Position numbers and translations under genes: made by a program
NCBI GenBank assembly: GCA_022702545.1
Contig: JAHRBC010000001.1
Span: forward strand, 7,626,001 to 7,690,000
Direction: 5' to 3'
Length of the DNA stretch: 64,000 bases
DNA from: Phycomyces nitens
Taxonomy: Eukaryota; Mucoromycota; Mucoromycetes; Mucorales; Phycomycetaceae
The notes under the pieces: generated by a model
What the model was told of the DNA's origin: nothing
Database searches by the model: none
What the model saw: the letters and a program-made list of their open reading frames with translations, nothing else
Shown here: positions 21,349 to 33,209 of the stretch, piece after piece
Numbering within the stretch: position 1 is the first letter of the stretch
How the letters are laid out: every line of letters begins with the position of its first letter

Positions 21349-23444
21349 AGAAGACAGTTTATAAAGTAAAAGTATCAGATAAGAGAGTTCAAAACAAAAA
21401 CCAATCAATTTCTTTTTTTATAGTATGTCAGCGTTTTCTTGCCGTGTAGTACTTGACTAAAACATTTGGTTCTAATAATACTAAGCCCTATGTTACTACA
21501 TAATATATACCATTTTTATATCTAAAAATACCTTGTCCACAATATAAAGGATAATCAATCGAGACTTACAATCAAGAGCTTTCGATTTAAAGAAGCATTA
21601 TTTATCAGCAGTCGTTTTTGATTAGCAGCTTTTCAAGTATATTTCCATATCCCAAGTAATTTTAAGATGAAGAATTAGACATTCAATATTATTGCTTTGA
21701 GACTTTATAAATAAATATAATCACGATTACCCGATTGGAACTAGTGTCTAATATTTGAGCTTGGGTATTTACTCAAGTAAATGGACAAATGCAAGTATCA
21801 AAATCAATAATTGAGGAACAAGAAAGTTATCAGGGATATATAAACGTCTTTTTTTTTTAAGCATTAAATATCAATTGTTGATCTGGCTAAAAATTCAAAG
21901 AAGACTAGATTATATATAATCTGTCAGCATAGTACAATGCAGCTACAGATACGTTCTTAGTCTACCATAAATCTCTAATCAATATAGTAGTCTGTGATCC
22001 CTGTGATAACCAGGGAAGTACATCTTTGTGTACCCTTGGCATTAAAAAGTTGTGTTCACCATTTCTATACACGTTAGACAAAAAATCCCTTTTTTATTAT
22101 TCTTAAACGTGGATTCTACTAACCTTACATGAAAAGGTCTGTGAGACACAGATTAAGCCGAATTACTTCTTTTATTCTCAAAATTAAGGTGACAAACTGT
22201 TGGACATTCTGAGTATTTTATCAATTATCTGTACAGATCCTTGACATAATTTTGTAGTTTATTTCTCTGGCTTATAACATGTTTAAACTTGTCTTTTTAA
22301 ATAATCATTAAAATTGAAATGTACGAATAGAATACGAGACATACTACTCAACATTTATTAGTCGAGATTGGTTTTTCTGAAATATTCTACCATTCTGTGC
22401 TACGTTATGCATCCAGTTGTGTATTAATAAGTAGTGCAAGATAATTGATCAGAATTCCCATGAAAAGACTGACTTTTTTATATCTATAAAATATTAAAAG
22501 AAGGTTTTAAATACAAGATAGCAAAAAATATTCAGGTAGACATAGTATTTATTGCTACAAAAGTAGGAGATATGGTTGGTCCAAAAGCATTGAGGAGTTT
22601 TTCTCTAAATACAAATATGATATTTTGTACCTCGTCAATATAGCACTATTGTGATCAGTTGCTTACCAGATGCTGTACTATGTGCCATGTTTAGCTTATA
22701 TATAGTAAAATAACCAAAGAAAATTTTATTATTGGAAATTCTAAAAAAAAAATTGGCTATTTACAAAGACAATATACATAATTGTACTTTGTGTTAACAG
22801 TGGAAGTGTACTATTCTCATGATTTCTTTCTAAAGATACAAAGTAACTAGGATTCAATTGGGATTCTTGAATATATTTAATAAAGAGAACAGTGGGTTGT
22901 GTATTATGCTTGATGACAAGGTGAATGGACCAAAAGTACCTAGAGATTTTTGTTGCATTTAGTAGCTTATAAATCAATACTAATAAAATTCGGTGTTTTC
23001 AAAATTAAGGTCTCAAGCCACATCATAGGAAGGCTCATGTAAGAGTACAAAGAAACCCACAGATCTTCTGTTTTGAGTGGGTCACAAACCAGTTTTTATC
23101 TAAGCCCAATAGTAACTGTATATAAGTTACTTTATTAACGACGTGGGCTGTGGGCTTGTCAGCTTACACTAATGAAAATAGTTTATAGGATAAATATATT
23201 ATCTTGGGAAATAAATATAAATTTTTGGGTCAAAGGGTTGGTACATGTATTTTGCCACATAAAATAACTTGTGAGTATTAAGGCCTTGCACGTCTTTTAC
23301 ACATGCTAATTCTTATCAAGATCCATAATGTTCTTTATACAATCACTTCAATTATTATTAAATAAAATAAATTTCAAGTAATTTCAGAAATAGCTGTACA
23401 CCTTTTTCAAAAAGATATTTAACATACATAGAATGGCCAAAAGT
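21349..23444. other. AT-rich upstream region of kelch copy 2, no gene seen
   Basis: Noncoding counterpart of 1108-3239, with point changes and small indels relative to it. The 22995-23444 part is almost identical to the left copy. No gene is supported. Confidence 0.6.
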
Positions 23445-23967
23445 TTTATATTTTGTTTAAATAAGGATTATTTAAACATTCTATTCTGCCACCATTGTCA
23501 TCAATCACTGCTGATACGGCATTCCTTTATTTATATCTTTCTCCAGCCTTTGAAGAATTCACTTGCCACAATCATTACCGTTCAAGCAGAAAGGTAACTT
23601 ATCAGACCAACTGGCATTATATCATTAATTATCTATCCATGTCACTCGTTCCTTGGCCCAGCAAAGTCTATTCCTGAAATATTACAAAGTGAAATATTGG
23701 CTTATGAGATGTAGAAAACTCACAATTGTTCGAGTGATTGCTCTATACAAGGTCCACGAGAGTTGGTTTCGGATTCTTTGGCTGGAATGTAGATTCGATT
23801 AATGAGATGTGTACTTTAACTAATAACTGTTATACTAGACCTTTGTAAATCTAATAGGCTTTATCAATAACACATAAACCAAGCACCTGTAGGCTCACAG
23901 TTTCTTTCGAAAATTAAATAGTACAAATGCCAATATTATAATTTTAACATGAATTTTTATATATTTA
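23445..23967 (-). mobile_element. Tc1/mariner transposase relic (duplicated copy 2)
   Basis: Nearly identical to 3240-3764, with the same broken motifs on the minus strand (WAKERVTW, NGNDCGK). Only a handful of substitutions separate the two copies. It is nonfunctional. Confidence 0.6.
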
Positions 23968-24041
23968 AGGTTTGCTGACTTGTGTTACCAGTAGAGTCAA
24001 TTGGCCATTGTTAAAAACCGAGTATTTGGAATAGGATAATA

Positions 24042-24674
24042 CAGTGGCTGTAAAATAGTGAGACAACTTTTCCGGTTCAGACTGAAGAGGTATGTCCATA
24101 GCTTATAAAGTGGAAACGCCCACAATTATCTAGATTAGGGCAAGATTCACAGAAAAGTAAGTAATAGGGTCACAATCCCTCTTAATAAAGATAATATTTT
24201 CACGTTGTTTTCTTTATAGAGTATCTTTGAAATGTCTCTGAGAAAATATTGAAGCATGTAATTGTATATCTATCAACCTATCTCGACTGTTCTGTACTTT
24301 CTCCAAAATATCAATCAAGTAGCCAATACTACACTCTGGAGGAGCCACTGCTGGCGTTTATTTTTCTCGAGTTGGAAATATAGCTATTTATCGTTTTTGA
24401 ACTCTCTGTTACCCCATCCTTTGCTCAAAATTACATGTCCACCAAAGTATGAAATATTAATAGTAATTTGTTTTGCTATACTTTTTATTTTATTTTTTAA
24501 AAAAAATAGCCTTTAGAATACCCACAGCTATTAATACCATCCGTATTTTTCTACCCAGTGCACCGAAGATAGTAATAATACTAGTAAGAATAATACTATA
24601 TACCCTATTCCAGATATTTCTTCATAATAGGCTTGATGTATATCCAGCTTGGATTATTTCACTGGGACAGCCTG
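24042..24674. mobile_element. Possible non-autonomous Tc1-like element
   Basis: The left end TA|CAGTGGCTGTAAAATAGTGA and the reverse complement of the right end TA|CAGGCTGTCCCAGTGAAATA are similar inverted termini, each bordered by TA. The 633 bp between have no transposase frame. The size and ends suit a deletion derivative or MITE of the Tc1 superfamily. The match is short and gapped, so this is tentative. Confidence 0.35.
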
Positions 24675-24676
24675 TA

Positions 24677-25121
24677 TGATAGATTTTGGCTTTATTTCAG
24701 TCTACTTTCATCACACTGACAAGACTTGTTGATGTACCAAACTAAATACAGCTTATTGGACCATATTCCATGTTTATATACTAATGACCTTTAAAGCAAT
24801 ATATATATATATATATTTGACTATAATATTAAAGTGTTTGATATACCATTGTTACCCGCAAACTAATGTACAGTACGATTAGACTTATTTGAAATGACCA
24901 ATATCAATGCTGATTAAATACAATCAGCTTTCTAACTATGCTGATTAACCTGGTTTCACTTTCAACCTTTATTTATTTTTTTGGTAATCAAGAACCACAA
25001 GTTTTAATATATTTTGGAATCTAGGCCTCTTTTCAATTTATTCTATTTGGTTTGTTGACTGTACATGTCGAGACTTTGTTTTACATTTTTATTTATTTTA
25101 CTGTGTTTATGACAATGATGA
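24677..25121. other. Intergenic, downstream of NOC2
   Basis: AT-rich sequence with a TA repeat near 24802-24816. No gene is seen. It should contain the NOC2 3' UTR at its right end. Confidence 0.5.
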
Positions 25122-27529
25122 TTATGTGCTTTGGTTTCTCTTGCTCAAGAAGTTACCAAGTGGTGATTGCTCAAAGGCTGTGTTTCTCAAGAAGGAGAGA
25201 GCCTCATCCATTTTGTTGGGTCCATACTCAATCGGTGCTCGCTTTTGCTCAATGTAGTTCTTGTGTGTTTCAAGCTATTTAGGCATGTTTAGTAAATAAA
25301 ACATAAGTCTCATAATTGTAATCTCTAGGTCTTACCTTTTCGATCAATACTCTAAGTGACTTTGAGAAGCGTGTTCCCTTCATCTTGTTCTGCTGTTCTT
25401 TGAGCTGCAATACAATCAAGTAAGTGGGTTTATTCTGTATGTATGAAGACTAGTGATATATTTACCTTGTCAATGGCTGGAATTGCAAGTTCGGGGAACG
25501 CAATTGAAAGGCCAAAGCAGGCAAAGAAATCGATAAGGCTATCGTAAAGAACCTTGTATACAGCATCCTAGAGAAATATCGCGACAAAGCTTAGACTCAA
25601 AAAGATTTTCTAGTTTATGGCTATTTACCTGATAAACCTTGGAGTTCATATACACCTTGGGAGTCTTGAGATAAATATCCCATTCGAATGGCTCGATTTC
25701 AGCATTATCGACTCGTGTCTTGAAAATTTCGTGCCCAAAGATATCAAAAAGAAGAGGTGCGAGGGGAATGTAGTAGCCAGTGGAATCACACATGCCAATC
25801 AACGAGCGAATGATGTGGATACGTAATGGAAGGAACTGTGCTGTGGGGTTTAATCTAAGTAACCAGTATTAGAATCTCTTTGGGATTAGCTTAGAAAAAG
25901 GTAGTTACCGAAGAGTATGAAGAGACATATCTACCAATGGCTGTACCATTGCCTGCATAGGAGAAGATGCGCCAGTCTCTGGATCGCATGTTGCGCCAAC
26001 AACTGCTGCCCAAAAGTCAAGACAGCTAATGAATTGCCAGGTGTAGATTGTCTTGAAGCTCTCTACTGTCTGTGCCTTTTTTGCTTTCTTAAGATGTGTT
26101 GCGAGCTGGCGGATATAGACGTCGGCATGCTGAAGACTGACTTTGGGGTCGACAGTAAAAACATCAGCACCCTCCTCAATCATCTGCTGAACCAACGGTA
26201 AGCTTGTCTCGTTGATTTTGGTGGCATGTTTGGCAAATGTGAGGTAAACACCCTTGAGAGTCAATGGGAGATATGATCGCTTTTCAAGATCTACGGCTGT
26301 AGCAGCAAAGTTGCGAATTGCCTTGAAGCACTGTGCACGGGTCTCTGAAGACAATGCGACATCAGACCAGCGGTCCAAGAGAACTCGAAGATATTCGCGT
26401 GCTGTCTTTGGGAAGCATCCAAAATAGGCTGCACAAGGGTCCAAATGTTTAACGAAATAGCCAACCATATCATCCTGATCCAAATCTCGAAGAAATCTAA
26501 CGCTGTTGTTGAGGAACAAGTGAATGACTCTCTCAAGCTTGGGCCAATCTCTGGTTTTTGCGGGGTGTCTCACTTTTTTGTTGATGAGGATGTGTTGGCT
26601 GAAGAAGGGGTAGGCGGCAGAAACGGTCTTCTTGACAAGCTTGTTATATACTGTGGTAAGGTGAGCATTGGCTCAACATTATGCATGGTTTAATATTCAA
26701 ATTACCCTTATTGCTGTTGATTCTATATGTGTACTGTGTCTCGGCATCCTCATCAGATCTTGCAATTGCTCTAAAGGCCATCAACATCTTTTTGAAAGCC
26801 TCTGGTGATTTATTGGCAGCACCAACGGACCATTCTTCCAACATTTCTTTTGTAACGACCTGCGAATTATCTTCTTCCATATCGTCATTCTCTTCGGTTT
26901 CTTCTTCAGACTCTTCTTCAGACTCTTCTTCAGATTCCTCAAACTCATCGCCCATCTCATCTTCATCAGATTCCCCATCATCTTCATTATCTTGGGCATC
27001 CATATCCACATCGGCACTCTCGACCTCCTTAAAGGCATCCAGCGCGTTCAGATCTTGTTCCTGTCAAACGCATGATATTATGAGATGGATGAACCCAGCA
27101 TTTTCCAGTGTTGTATTACTTCATCAGCTTCCAAGTCGAGAAGTTCTTCACCATTAATAGAAAATTCACAGAAATAGTCTTCAACGTTGACTTCAGGTTC
27201 ACTACAAAACTGAATAAGCTTCTTGTCTTGGAACTTTTGTGATCCAACCCAACCTCTTGGCTTCTTCTTCTTCAACAGGCTTTTCTTTGGTTTCTTCGGT
27301 GGTTTCTATGATGATTAGGCTGTGGTGAGAGGTGATTCGGTATATAAGCCATGATTGCTTTTGTGCATAATTGTGATCTACCTTTGGTTTCCTTGCCGTA
27401 TTCATTTCCTCGGCGGTTTTTACGCTGAGTCAATTGCTGTTTGAATTTGTTGTTCTTCTTTCTACGCTCAACGGTCTGCTTGAGTTTGTTCTTTTGGAAC
27501 TTGATCGTCGCCTTCTTTGCTTTTGCCAT
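25122..27529 (-). CDS. NOC2: Nucleolar complex protein 2 (ribosomal pre-60S export)
   Basis: Nine exons: 27382-27529, 27254-27305, 27120-27201, 26706-27060, 25909-26650, 25629-25854, 25466-25567, 25336-25404 and 25122-25274. They total 1929 nt, giving 642 residues. The N-terminus (MAKAKKATIKFQKNKLKQT, then RRKKNNKF) matches the basic start of yeast Noc2. A very acidic stretch (EESEEESEEESEEETEE) follows, then the Noc2 core: YIRQLATHLKKA, YTWQFISCLDFW and PTAQFLPLRIHIIRSL. Noc2 forms Noc1-Noc2 and Noc2-Noc3 complexes that move pre-60S particles through the nucleolus and nucleoplasm. The second intron uses a less usual GTTGGG donor and is the least certain junction. The gene is divergent from the small gene at 27853. 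Confidence 0.93.
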
Positions 27530-27852
27530 TCTTAAGTGTAGATCGGAAACGTTTTTTTAGGGAATCAGAGAACCATTTTTTAAACCCTTATTCCCGGTGC
27601 CTTAAAGACTGCTTTATCTCTAGTGGCTTAGTTTAAAGAAGTTGGTCTCCTGAATACTGTGTGATTTGTGATGGCCTTTTATGGAATGGGAACAACTCCC
27701 TATAAGATATACTGGCTCCCCCTTGATATTTATATTTATTTTTATCAGGCAACAGAAAAAATAAATAAATAAAAATAAATAGAAAATAAAGCAATAAAAA
27801 TATTTGTTCAGATTTAGATTAAAATACCTTTTCTTTCCACTTGTTGAACACC
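27530..27852. promoter_or_regulatory. Bidirectional promoter region, NOC2 and small gene
   Basis: The 323 bp between the divergent starts is AT-rich with long A/T runs (about 27720-27810). Specific elements cannot be assigned. Confidence 0.4.
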
Positions 27853-28146
27853 ATGACTGTCTGCACCGACCTTGAGCCACTATTCCTAAGAGAGGCCCAT
27901 CTTTCAGCAATGGAGCTACAATACAGTCAAATAAAGCGTTCCTTGAATGACACTCCTCTTGGACCACAGACATCCTTGAATCAAACTCGATCGCTTGGGG
28001 AACTATTTAACTCAAGTGTCAGTTTTCTTGGACGATGGACGGCTCCAGTTGACAACACCAATGCTCTGGGACAATCAAAGTCCAGTCTACAGTCTCGCAT
28101 TGTTGCCGCCAAGAATCTAGACAGACTTGTATCGTTTTACCTTTAA
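27853..28146 (+). CDS. Small protein of unknown function
   Basis: An uninterrupted frame of 97 residues starts at ATG 27853 (MTVCTDLEPLFLREAHLSAM). The codon use looks protein-like and the sequence is non-repetitive. It is predicted to be mostly helical and soluble, with no signal peptide or membrane segment. I do not recognise the family. Its position, divergent from NOC2 and upstream of a poly-T/A stretch, suits a short independent gene. A longer spliced form cannot be excluded. Confidence 0.5.
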   Translation: MTVCTDLEPLFLREAHLSAMELQYSQIKRSLNDTPLGPQTSLNQTRSLGELFNSSVSFLGRWTAPVDNTNALGQSKSSLQSRIVAAKNLDRLVSFYL

Positions 28147-28448
28147 TCTTTAGAGAAATTCCTGGACATCCCATGTGTCGTACGAACGATTTCGGTTTCA
28201 CGACATGTTTGCTATACTTTTTTTTTAAAAAAAACCAACAAATGATAATTGTGGTTTGGCTATTGAATGATTTGACTCTATTGTTGTATTTTGGCTGTAC
28301 ATAAATAAATATATATATAAATATATATACTTGCATTCAAAAAAAAAAAGGGTTGTAGACATTCCTCACTGAGGATATCCATTGCATGTCAATACAGCCT
28401 TGCAGTATACAGCTGAGAGGGGGGTCGATCACCTATAAACAATAAAAT

Positions 28449-28450
<2 letters not shown>

Positions 28451-28494
<44 letters not shown>
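28451..28494. repeat. ATT trinucleotide microsatellite
   Basis: About 14-15 uninterrupted ATT units, followed by imperfect ATT/GTT units to about 28516. Confidence 0.9.
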
Positions 28495-28495
<1 letters not shown>

Positions 28496-29194
28496 GTTAT
28501 TGTTACTATTATTATTGGACCTATTACCCCCTTTTTTTTCTTATATATATTTATCTGTTGCAAGACATTATACATTTATTATTTCGAGTGATTGTTGGAA
28601 AGGACACAATAGACCAATTCTACTTTTAACGAGGTCTGATGGACTCTGGAGCACGTTCCTGTTGATGCATATCAAATTCTACAGTAGGTTTTAAATTAAA
28701 TGCAAAAATCCCAAGCAACTTTGTCTGTTCTCATGAAAATAAGGCAAATGATTATATATGCTAAATGTAATTGTATCAAGCCAAAAAGTGATTCAATAAA
28801 GATGCCCTTTTCTATAAACCTGGACAACAGACCCCCATTTAGCAGGGAAAAAAAAGTCATTAGGAATGTAACGTCATTGTGTATAATTTACATGAAATAA
28901 TCCGGGGTTTTCATGAGGAAGAATGATGTCCACAAGGCTACGCTCAGTTGGAGATTGCATTTTGGCTGAAAATGGGTGTTTGTGGAAAGGGATATTGGGG
29001 TGTAAAGAGCATGAATACACTCATAAAAAGGCTAGACCTGTATAATCGTGTGATATTGCAAGACAAGAAGTGAACTTGAGAATCAGATGAGAAGCAGTTT
29101 ATAACATCAAGACTTTTTGGTAGCAAGCACCAAATTTCGAATGGTTTGGCTTTGTTTGACATTAAGCCACGAACAATGATGCAGACCAACCTTG

Positions 29195-29212
29195 CCCCCC
29201 CCCCCCCCCCCC
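29195..29212. repeat. Homopolymer C18
   Basis: Eighteen consecutive cytosines in an otherwise AT-rich region. This may be a sequencing or assembly weak point. Confidence 0.9.
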
Positions 29213-30729
29213 TCTTGTTTCATTTAGCCTAGTGACCCTAATAAGTCACCAAAAAAGCTAGAAACCAGCAGAGCCACCTACCACTGTAAATTAGAACATC
29301 TTGAAGGTGTGTATATATATATCATATTCTATAAGAGATATTGAAATTATGATCCAATATAGTGCAAAGCTCTTTTGGCCTAAATTATACATGTATTCAA
29401 CTCGGTGTGTATTGCAATGTCACTAGTTGATGATATTTGGCAAGATAATGATTGGGAATCACTAGAAAATACAAATGAATTCTAGCAGGGTTAGATAATA
29501 TAAAAAAATAGGGATCAATAGGCCAAAGTAAAGATAATCTCACGGAGTATAATATTAAATTACAAGATAAAGAGAGATAGCAAGTGCTTGTTATCTATCA
29601 TTTCTGGCCTGAATTACTTTGTAGCAGGGTTCGAATGGCTGATTAGAATAGACAACCTTAAATGCTATCGAACCCTCTAGTTTTAATAAAGAAGTCCTGT
29701 TCAGAATTGATAGGAAAGTGTCAGATAAAGCATTGGGTTAGCTTTGGTTATGCAATTGAGCTCTGATAGCCTTGATCTGAAATCTCGATAAAAAATAAAA
29801 GAGTGTTGCCAGGCCTCTTGGGGCTGCACATGGGTGCATATTATACATATATATGTGATTATTTGCATCAAGACCTTTCCTACCTATTGTTTATTGAATG
29901 AAACAGCTCAGAAATCGTACCCTATCCTGGGCTGACCTAGGCCAAGTTTGGAACCAGAGCCAGATTCGATTGGGTCGATAAGTAACGGTTATTGAGCATA
30001 TCAAAGGGTTGGAAACCAGTTGTTTAGTCATTTTGAAAGCCCACGCGGGCCTGTGTTTATCATCCGTACGACCCTGATTACCTTGTTGACCTTATTCGCA
30101 CGGTAATGGTGGAGATTCCAAAGTGGCACAAATGAGGGTTGATTTGTCAAAAGCCGTCCTATGGGAAGGTCGGTGTTTGACTATTTAGGAATACATACTA
30201 AACTACCTGTGATTATCATCCCAGTGCTTGGCCTAAACATGCCCTCCGTAGGTTGGTAACGATCGGGTTGTTTACCTTTAGGCACTTCTTGCATGAAGTG
30301 GTCTAAAGAAATATATGGCATTAAACTGCTTCTTTATGTAGTTCTGAGAAAGATGGATTTAAAAGGGCCAAGGGTCATTATTCTGTACAGTATATCGAGA
30401 GACTGGCAGACTGCCGCAGATATTTCTCTACAGTCGGGGCTTTTACCTAGTGCTCTGTGGAGTGGGGGGGTAGTCTGAGGCTAGTAATGACAAATATCAG
30501 AAAACCTTCTTGTATAGCCTCATACTACTCGTCCAAAACTGCAATCAACTTGGACCACTGACTTGGCCTCTATCAGCAATCTCCCAATTGGTCTCGATTT
30601 GTCACCAGAAGAAAAAAAAGGTTCAAATGTATAAATATATGGCCACTTGCTGTCATTCTACTCACTTTAAATCGTTTGAACCTCTTGAACCTTTTATTTA
30701 TTTATTATTATTATTATTATACTATCACC

Positions 30730-32891
30730 ATGGCCAGTCTCAAGGAAATAAAACCCGTGTCAACTAATGCCGAGTATTCTCGTATCCATCCCCTGGACCA
30801 GCTCACTGGCGATGAGATCATGACAGTTGCTGAGATCGTCCGCAAGGGTGTCAAGCTCAACATCGTCTTTAACACCATTACTCTCAAAGAGCCCAAAAAA
30901 GAACTCATGATGTCCTTCCTCGGATGGGACACCTCCAAGCCCCGTGTTACTAAGATTGAGCGTGAGGCTATTGTCATTGCCCTCGAGAAGCCTTCCATGA
31001 AGTGCTACGAAGCCCTGGTCTCCCTCGACACCAACCAGCTCAAGAGATTTGAGCATATTCCTGATGTCCAGCCCATCCTTACCATGGACGAAATGTTCGA
31101 AGTCGAAGAACTTGTCACCAAGGATCCCCGTGTCCAGGCTGAATGCCGTGAACTCGGTATCGAGGATATGTCCAGCGTCTTCTCTGACCCTTGGGCCATT
31201 GCCCGCCATGTCACCTACAAGGGTCGCTCCAAGCGTATGATGCAGGCCTTGATGTACATGCGTACCTGCGAGGATGACAACCAGTATGCTCACCCTCTTG
31301 ACTTTGTTCCAATTATCGGTAAGTGTCCATACTTAATCTTGTGGGACCAACGTGGACTGACTTCCCTTAATAGACCTTGGCCTGATGAAGGTGGTTGATA
31401 TTGAGCGAATTAAGCCCAGAGACAGCAAATTCACTCGTCCCACCATACCCCTCGAGAAGCACAACTTTTTGCCCGAGTTTGTTGGAGAAGAGAACTTTAG
31501 AAAGGACATCAAGCCCATCATTGTTCAGCAGCCCGAGGGTGTGTCCTTCAAGGTCAAGGGCACAGAGATTGACTGGCAAAAGTGGAACATGAAGATCTCG
31601 ATGAACTATCGCGAAGGTCTTGTTATTCACAACGTGAGCTATCAGGATGGTGCCGAGAAGCGTCCTCTTTTCTACCGTATCTCTCTTTCTGAGATGGTCG
31701 TTCCCTATGCCGATCCTTTTACTCCCCACAACCGTAAGCATGCATTTGATGTTGGAGAGTATGGTCTTGGTCTCTGCACCAACACCCTTACCCTTGGCTG
31801 TGATTGTCTTGGTTCAATCTACTACTTTGATGCCGTGTTCAACGATCACCACGGAAAGCCCTTCCACGTTCCCAACGCCATTTGCCTCCACGAAGAAGAT
31901 GCTGGCATTCTCTTTAAGCACACTGACTACCGCAACGGTCGTGCCCATACTGTCCGTTCTCGCCGTCTTGTGATCTCTCAGATTGTTACGGGTAAGATGT
32001 CTAGTCAGGGATGTGCGCAACCAGATGACTAACCAAGCATTACATTCAGTTGCCAACTATGACTATGGACTCTACTACTACTTTTACCAGGACGGAAGCT
32101 TCCAGTATGAGGTCAAGGCCACTGGTGAGCTCAACACCCACGTTCTTGCCGAGGACGAGACACCCGGACCTTATGGTGTCATGGTTGCTCCTCAGATCAA
32201 CGCCCAGTACCACCAGCACTTCTTTACCATGCGTATTGACCCTATGATTGATGGTACCAACAACTCAATTTGCAAGGTCGATACCCAGCGAGTTCCTCAC
32301 CCTACAGGACACCCTAACAACATGTACGGTAACGGATTCTTCTCCGAGGCTACCATCTTGAAGGATACCACCGAGGGTCAGCAGACTGGCAGCTATGAGA
32401 CCTCTCGCTTCTGGAAGATTATCAATGAGAACCGCATTCATCCCTACAGCAAGGGTCCTGTCGGCTGGAAGCTTGTGTCTCATCATCTTGCTCCTCTGTT
32501 TGCCCAAGATGATTCGGTTGTAGGACAGCGCGCTGGTTTTGCCAAGAAGGCTTTGTGGGTCACTCCTTACAATGAGAAGCAGATCTTTGCCGGTGGTTTC
32601 TACTGCAACCAGTCTGACGGTGACGACAATGTTGAGCACTGGGTCAAGGATGTCCAGAACATTCAGAACGAGGATATCGTTCTCTGGTTTACCTTTGGTG
32701 TCACCCATCTTCCTCGTGTCGAGGACTTCCCTGTCATGCCTGTAGAAATGTGTGGTTTCTCCATGAAGCCCTGCAACTTCTTCATGGCCAACCCCGGAAT
32801 TGACGTCCCTCCTACAAACAAGGGTCTCAACCACTCCAAACTTGCAAGCAAAGAGAAGGACGACAAGGCTGCCTGCTGCACCAAGCTCTAA
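30730..32891 (+). CDS. Copper amine oxidase (primary-amine oxidase), probably peroxisomal
   Basis: Exons 30730-31318, 31374-31991 and 32050-32891 total 2049 nt, giving 682 residues, normal for the family. It oxidises primary amines to aldehydes with release of ammonia and hydrogen peroxide. The topaquinone precursor Tyr is in VANYDYG, matching T/S-x-x-N-Y-D/E; this motif is split by intron 2. The catalytic base Asp is in YYFDAVFNDHHGKP. The copper ligands are the H-x-H of QYHQHFF and the His of GVTHLPRVEDFPVMP. The C-terminus TKL is a PTS1-like peroxisomal signal, matching the location of yeast methylamine/benzylamine oxidases. The start ATG has a good context (CACCATGG). Codon choice is C/T-ending and biased, suggesting high expression. 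Confidence 0.96.
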
Positions 32892-32991
32892 AATTTCATA
32901 CTCATTCATACCTTGCTTTAAGTCACTGGGTGACCTGTACAAATTATAAATTACACACTTTATTATTATTATTATTCACCATTTCATTTCC

Positions 32992-33022
32992 TCTAGTCTA
33001 GTCTAGTCTAGTCTAGTCTAGT
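32992..33022. repeat. Pentanucleotide TCTAG tandem repeat
   Basis: About six head-to-tail copies of a CTAGT/TCTAG unit, just downstream of the amine oxidase gene and probably in or near its 3' UTR. Confidence 0.85.
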
Positions 33023-33209
33023 ACTTTTTAACTCGTAGAGCTCCAAAGACACATCTTCTTGATTGCTTTAATAAACCAAACAAAAAGACCTGTTTACTTT
33101 AATTGATCGAAGAAATCCCAAGAAATGCTATTTTATTTAGTTGCATATAGTCACGAGTAAAACTGTCTTTATTTTCTTTCTTTCTTTTGCAACCATCAAT
33201 ATTTAGAGA

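Larger units (their letters stand above)
20244..23967. repeat. Direct segmental duplication, right copy
   Basis: Collinear with 1-3764. It contains the 5' half of kelch copy 2, upstream DNA and the second copy of the Tc1 relic. The block boundary is at 23967. Homology presumably continues left of 20244 but cannot be compared, because copy 1 runs off the window. Confidence 0.95.
28147..30729. other. Long intergenic region with simple repeats
   Basis: About 2.6 kb without a credible gene. It contains a trinucleotide ATT microsatellite (28451-28494), a run of 18 C (29195-29212) and short TA repeats. The last few hundred bases, including the ATT repeat at 30705-30720, form the promoter and leader of the amine oxidase gene. 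Confidence 0.6.

Noticed and set aside
26681..27157. 158-codon plus-strand frame rich in Ser
   Set aside because: It is the antisense of the acidic Glu/Asp repeat of NOC2 (GAA/GAG read backwards gives Ser). The minus-strand exons are conserved.
28451..28520. ATT repeat as a possible CRISPR-like or satellite array
   Set aside because: It is a simple trinucleotide microsatellite with no spacers or longer unit.
30760..32942. Long minus-strand frames of 177 and 225 codons
   Set aside because: They are shadows of the highly codon-biased copper amine oxidase on the plus strand. No motifs or sensible starts.
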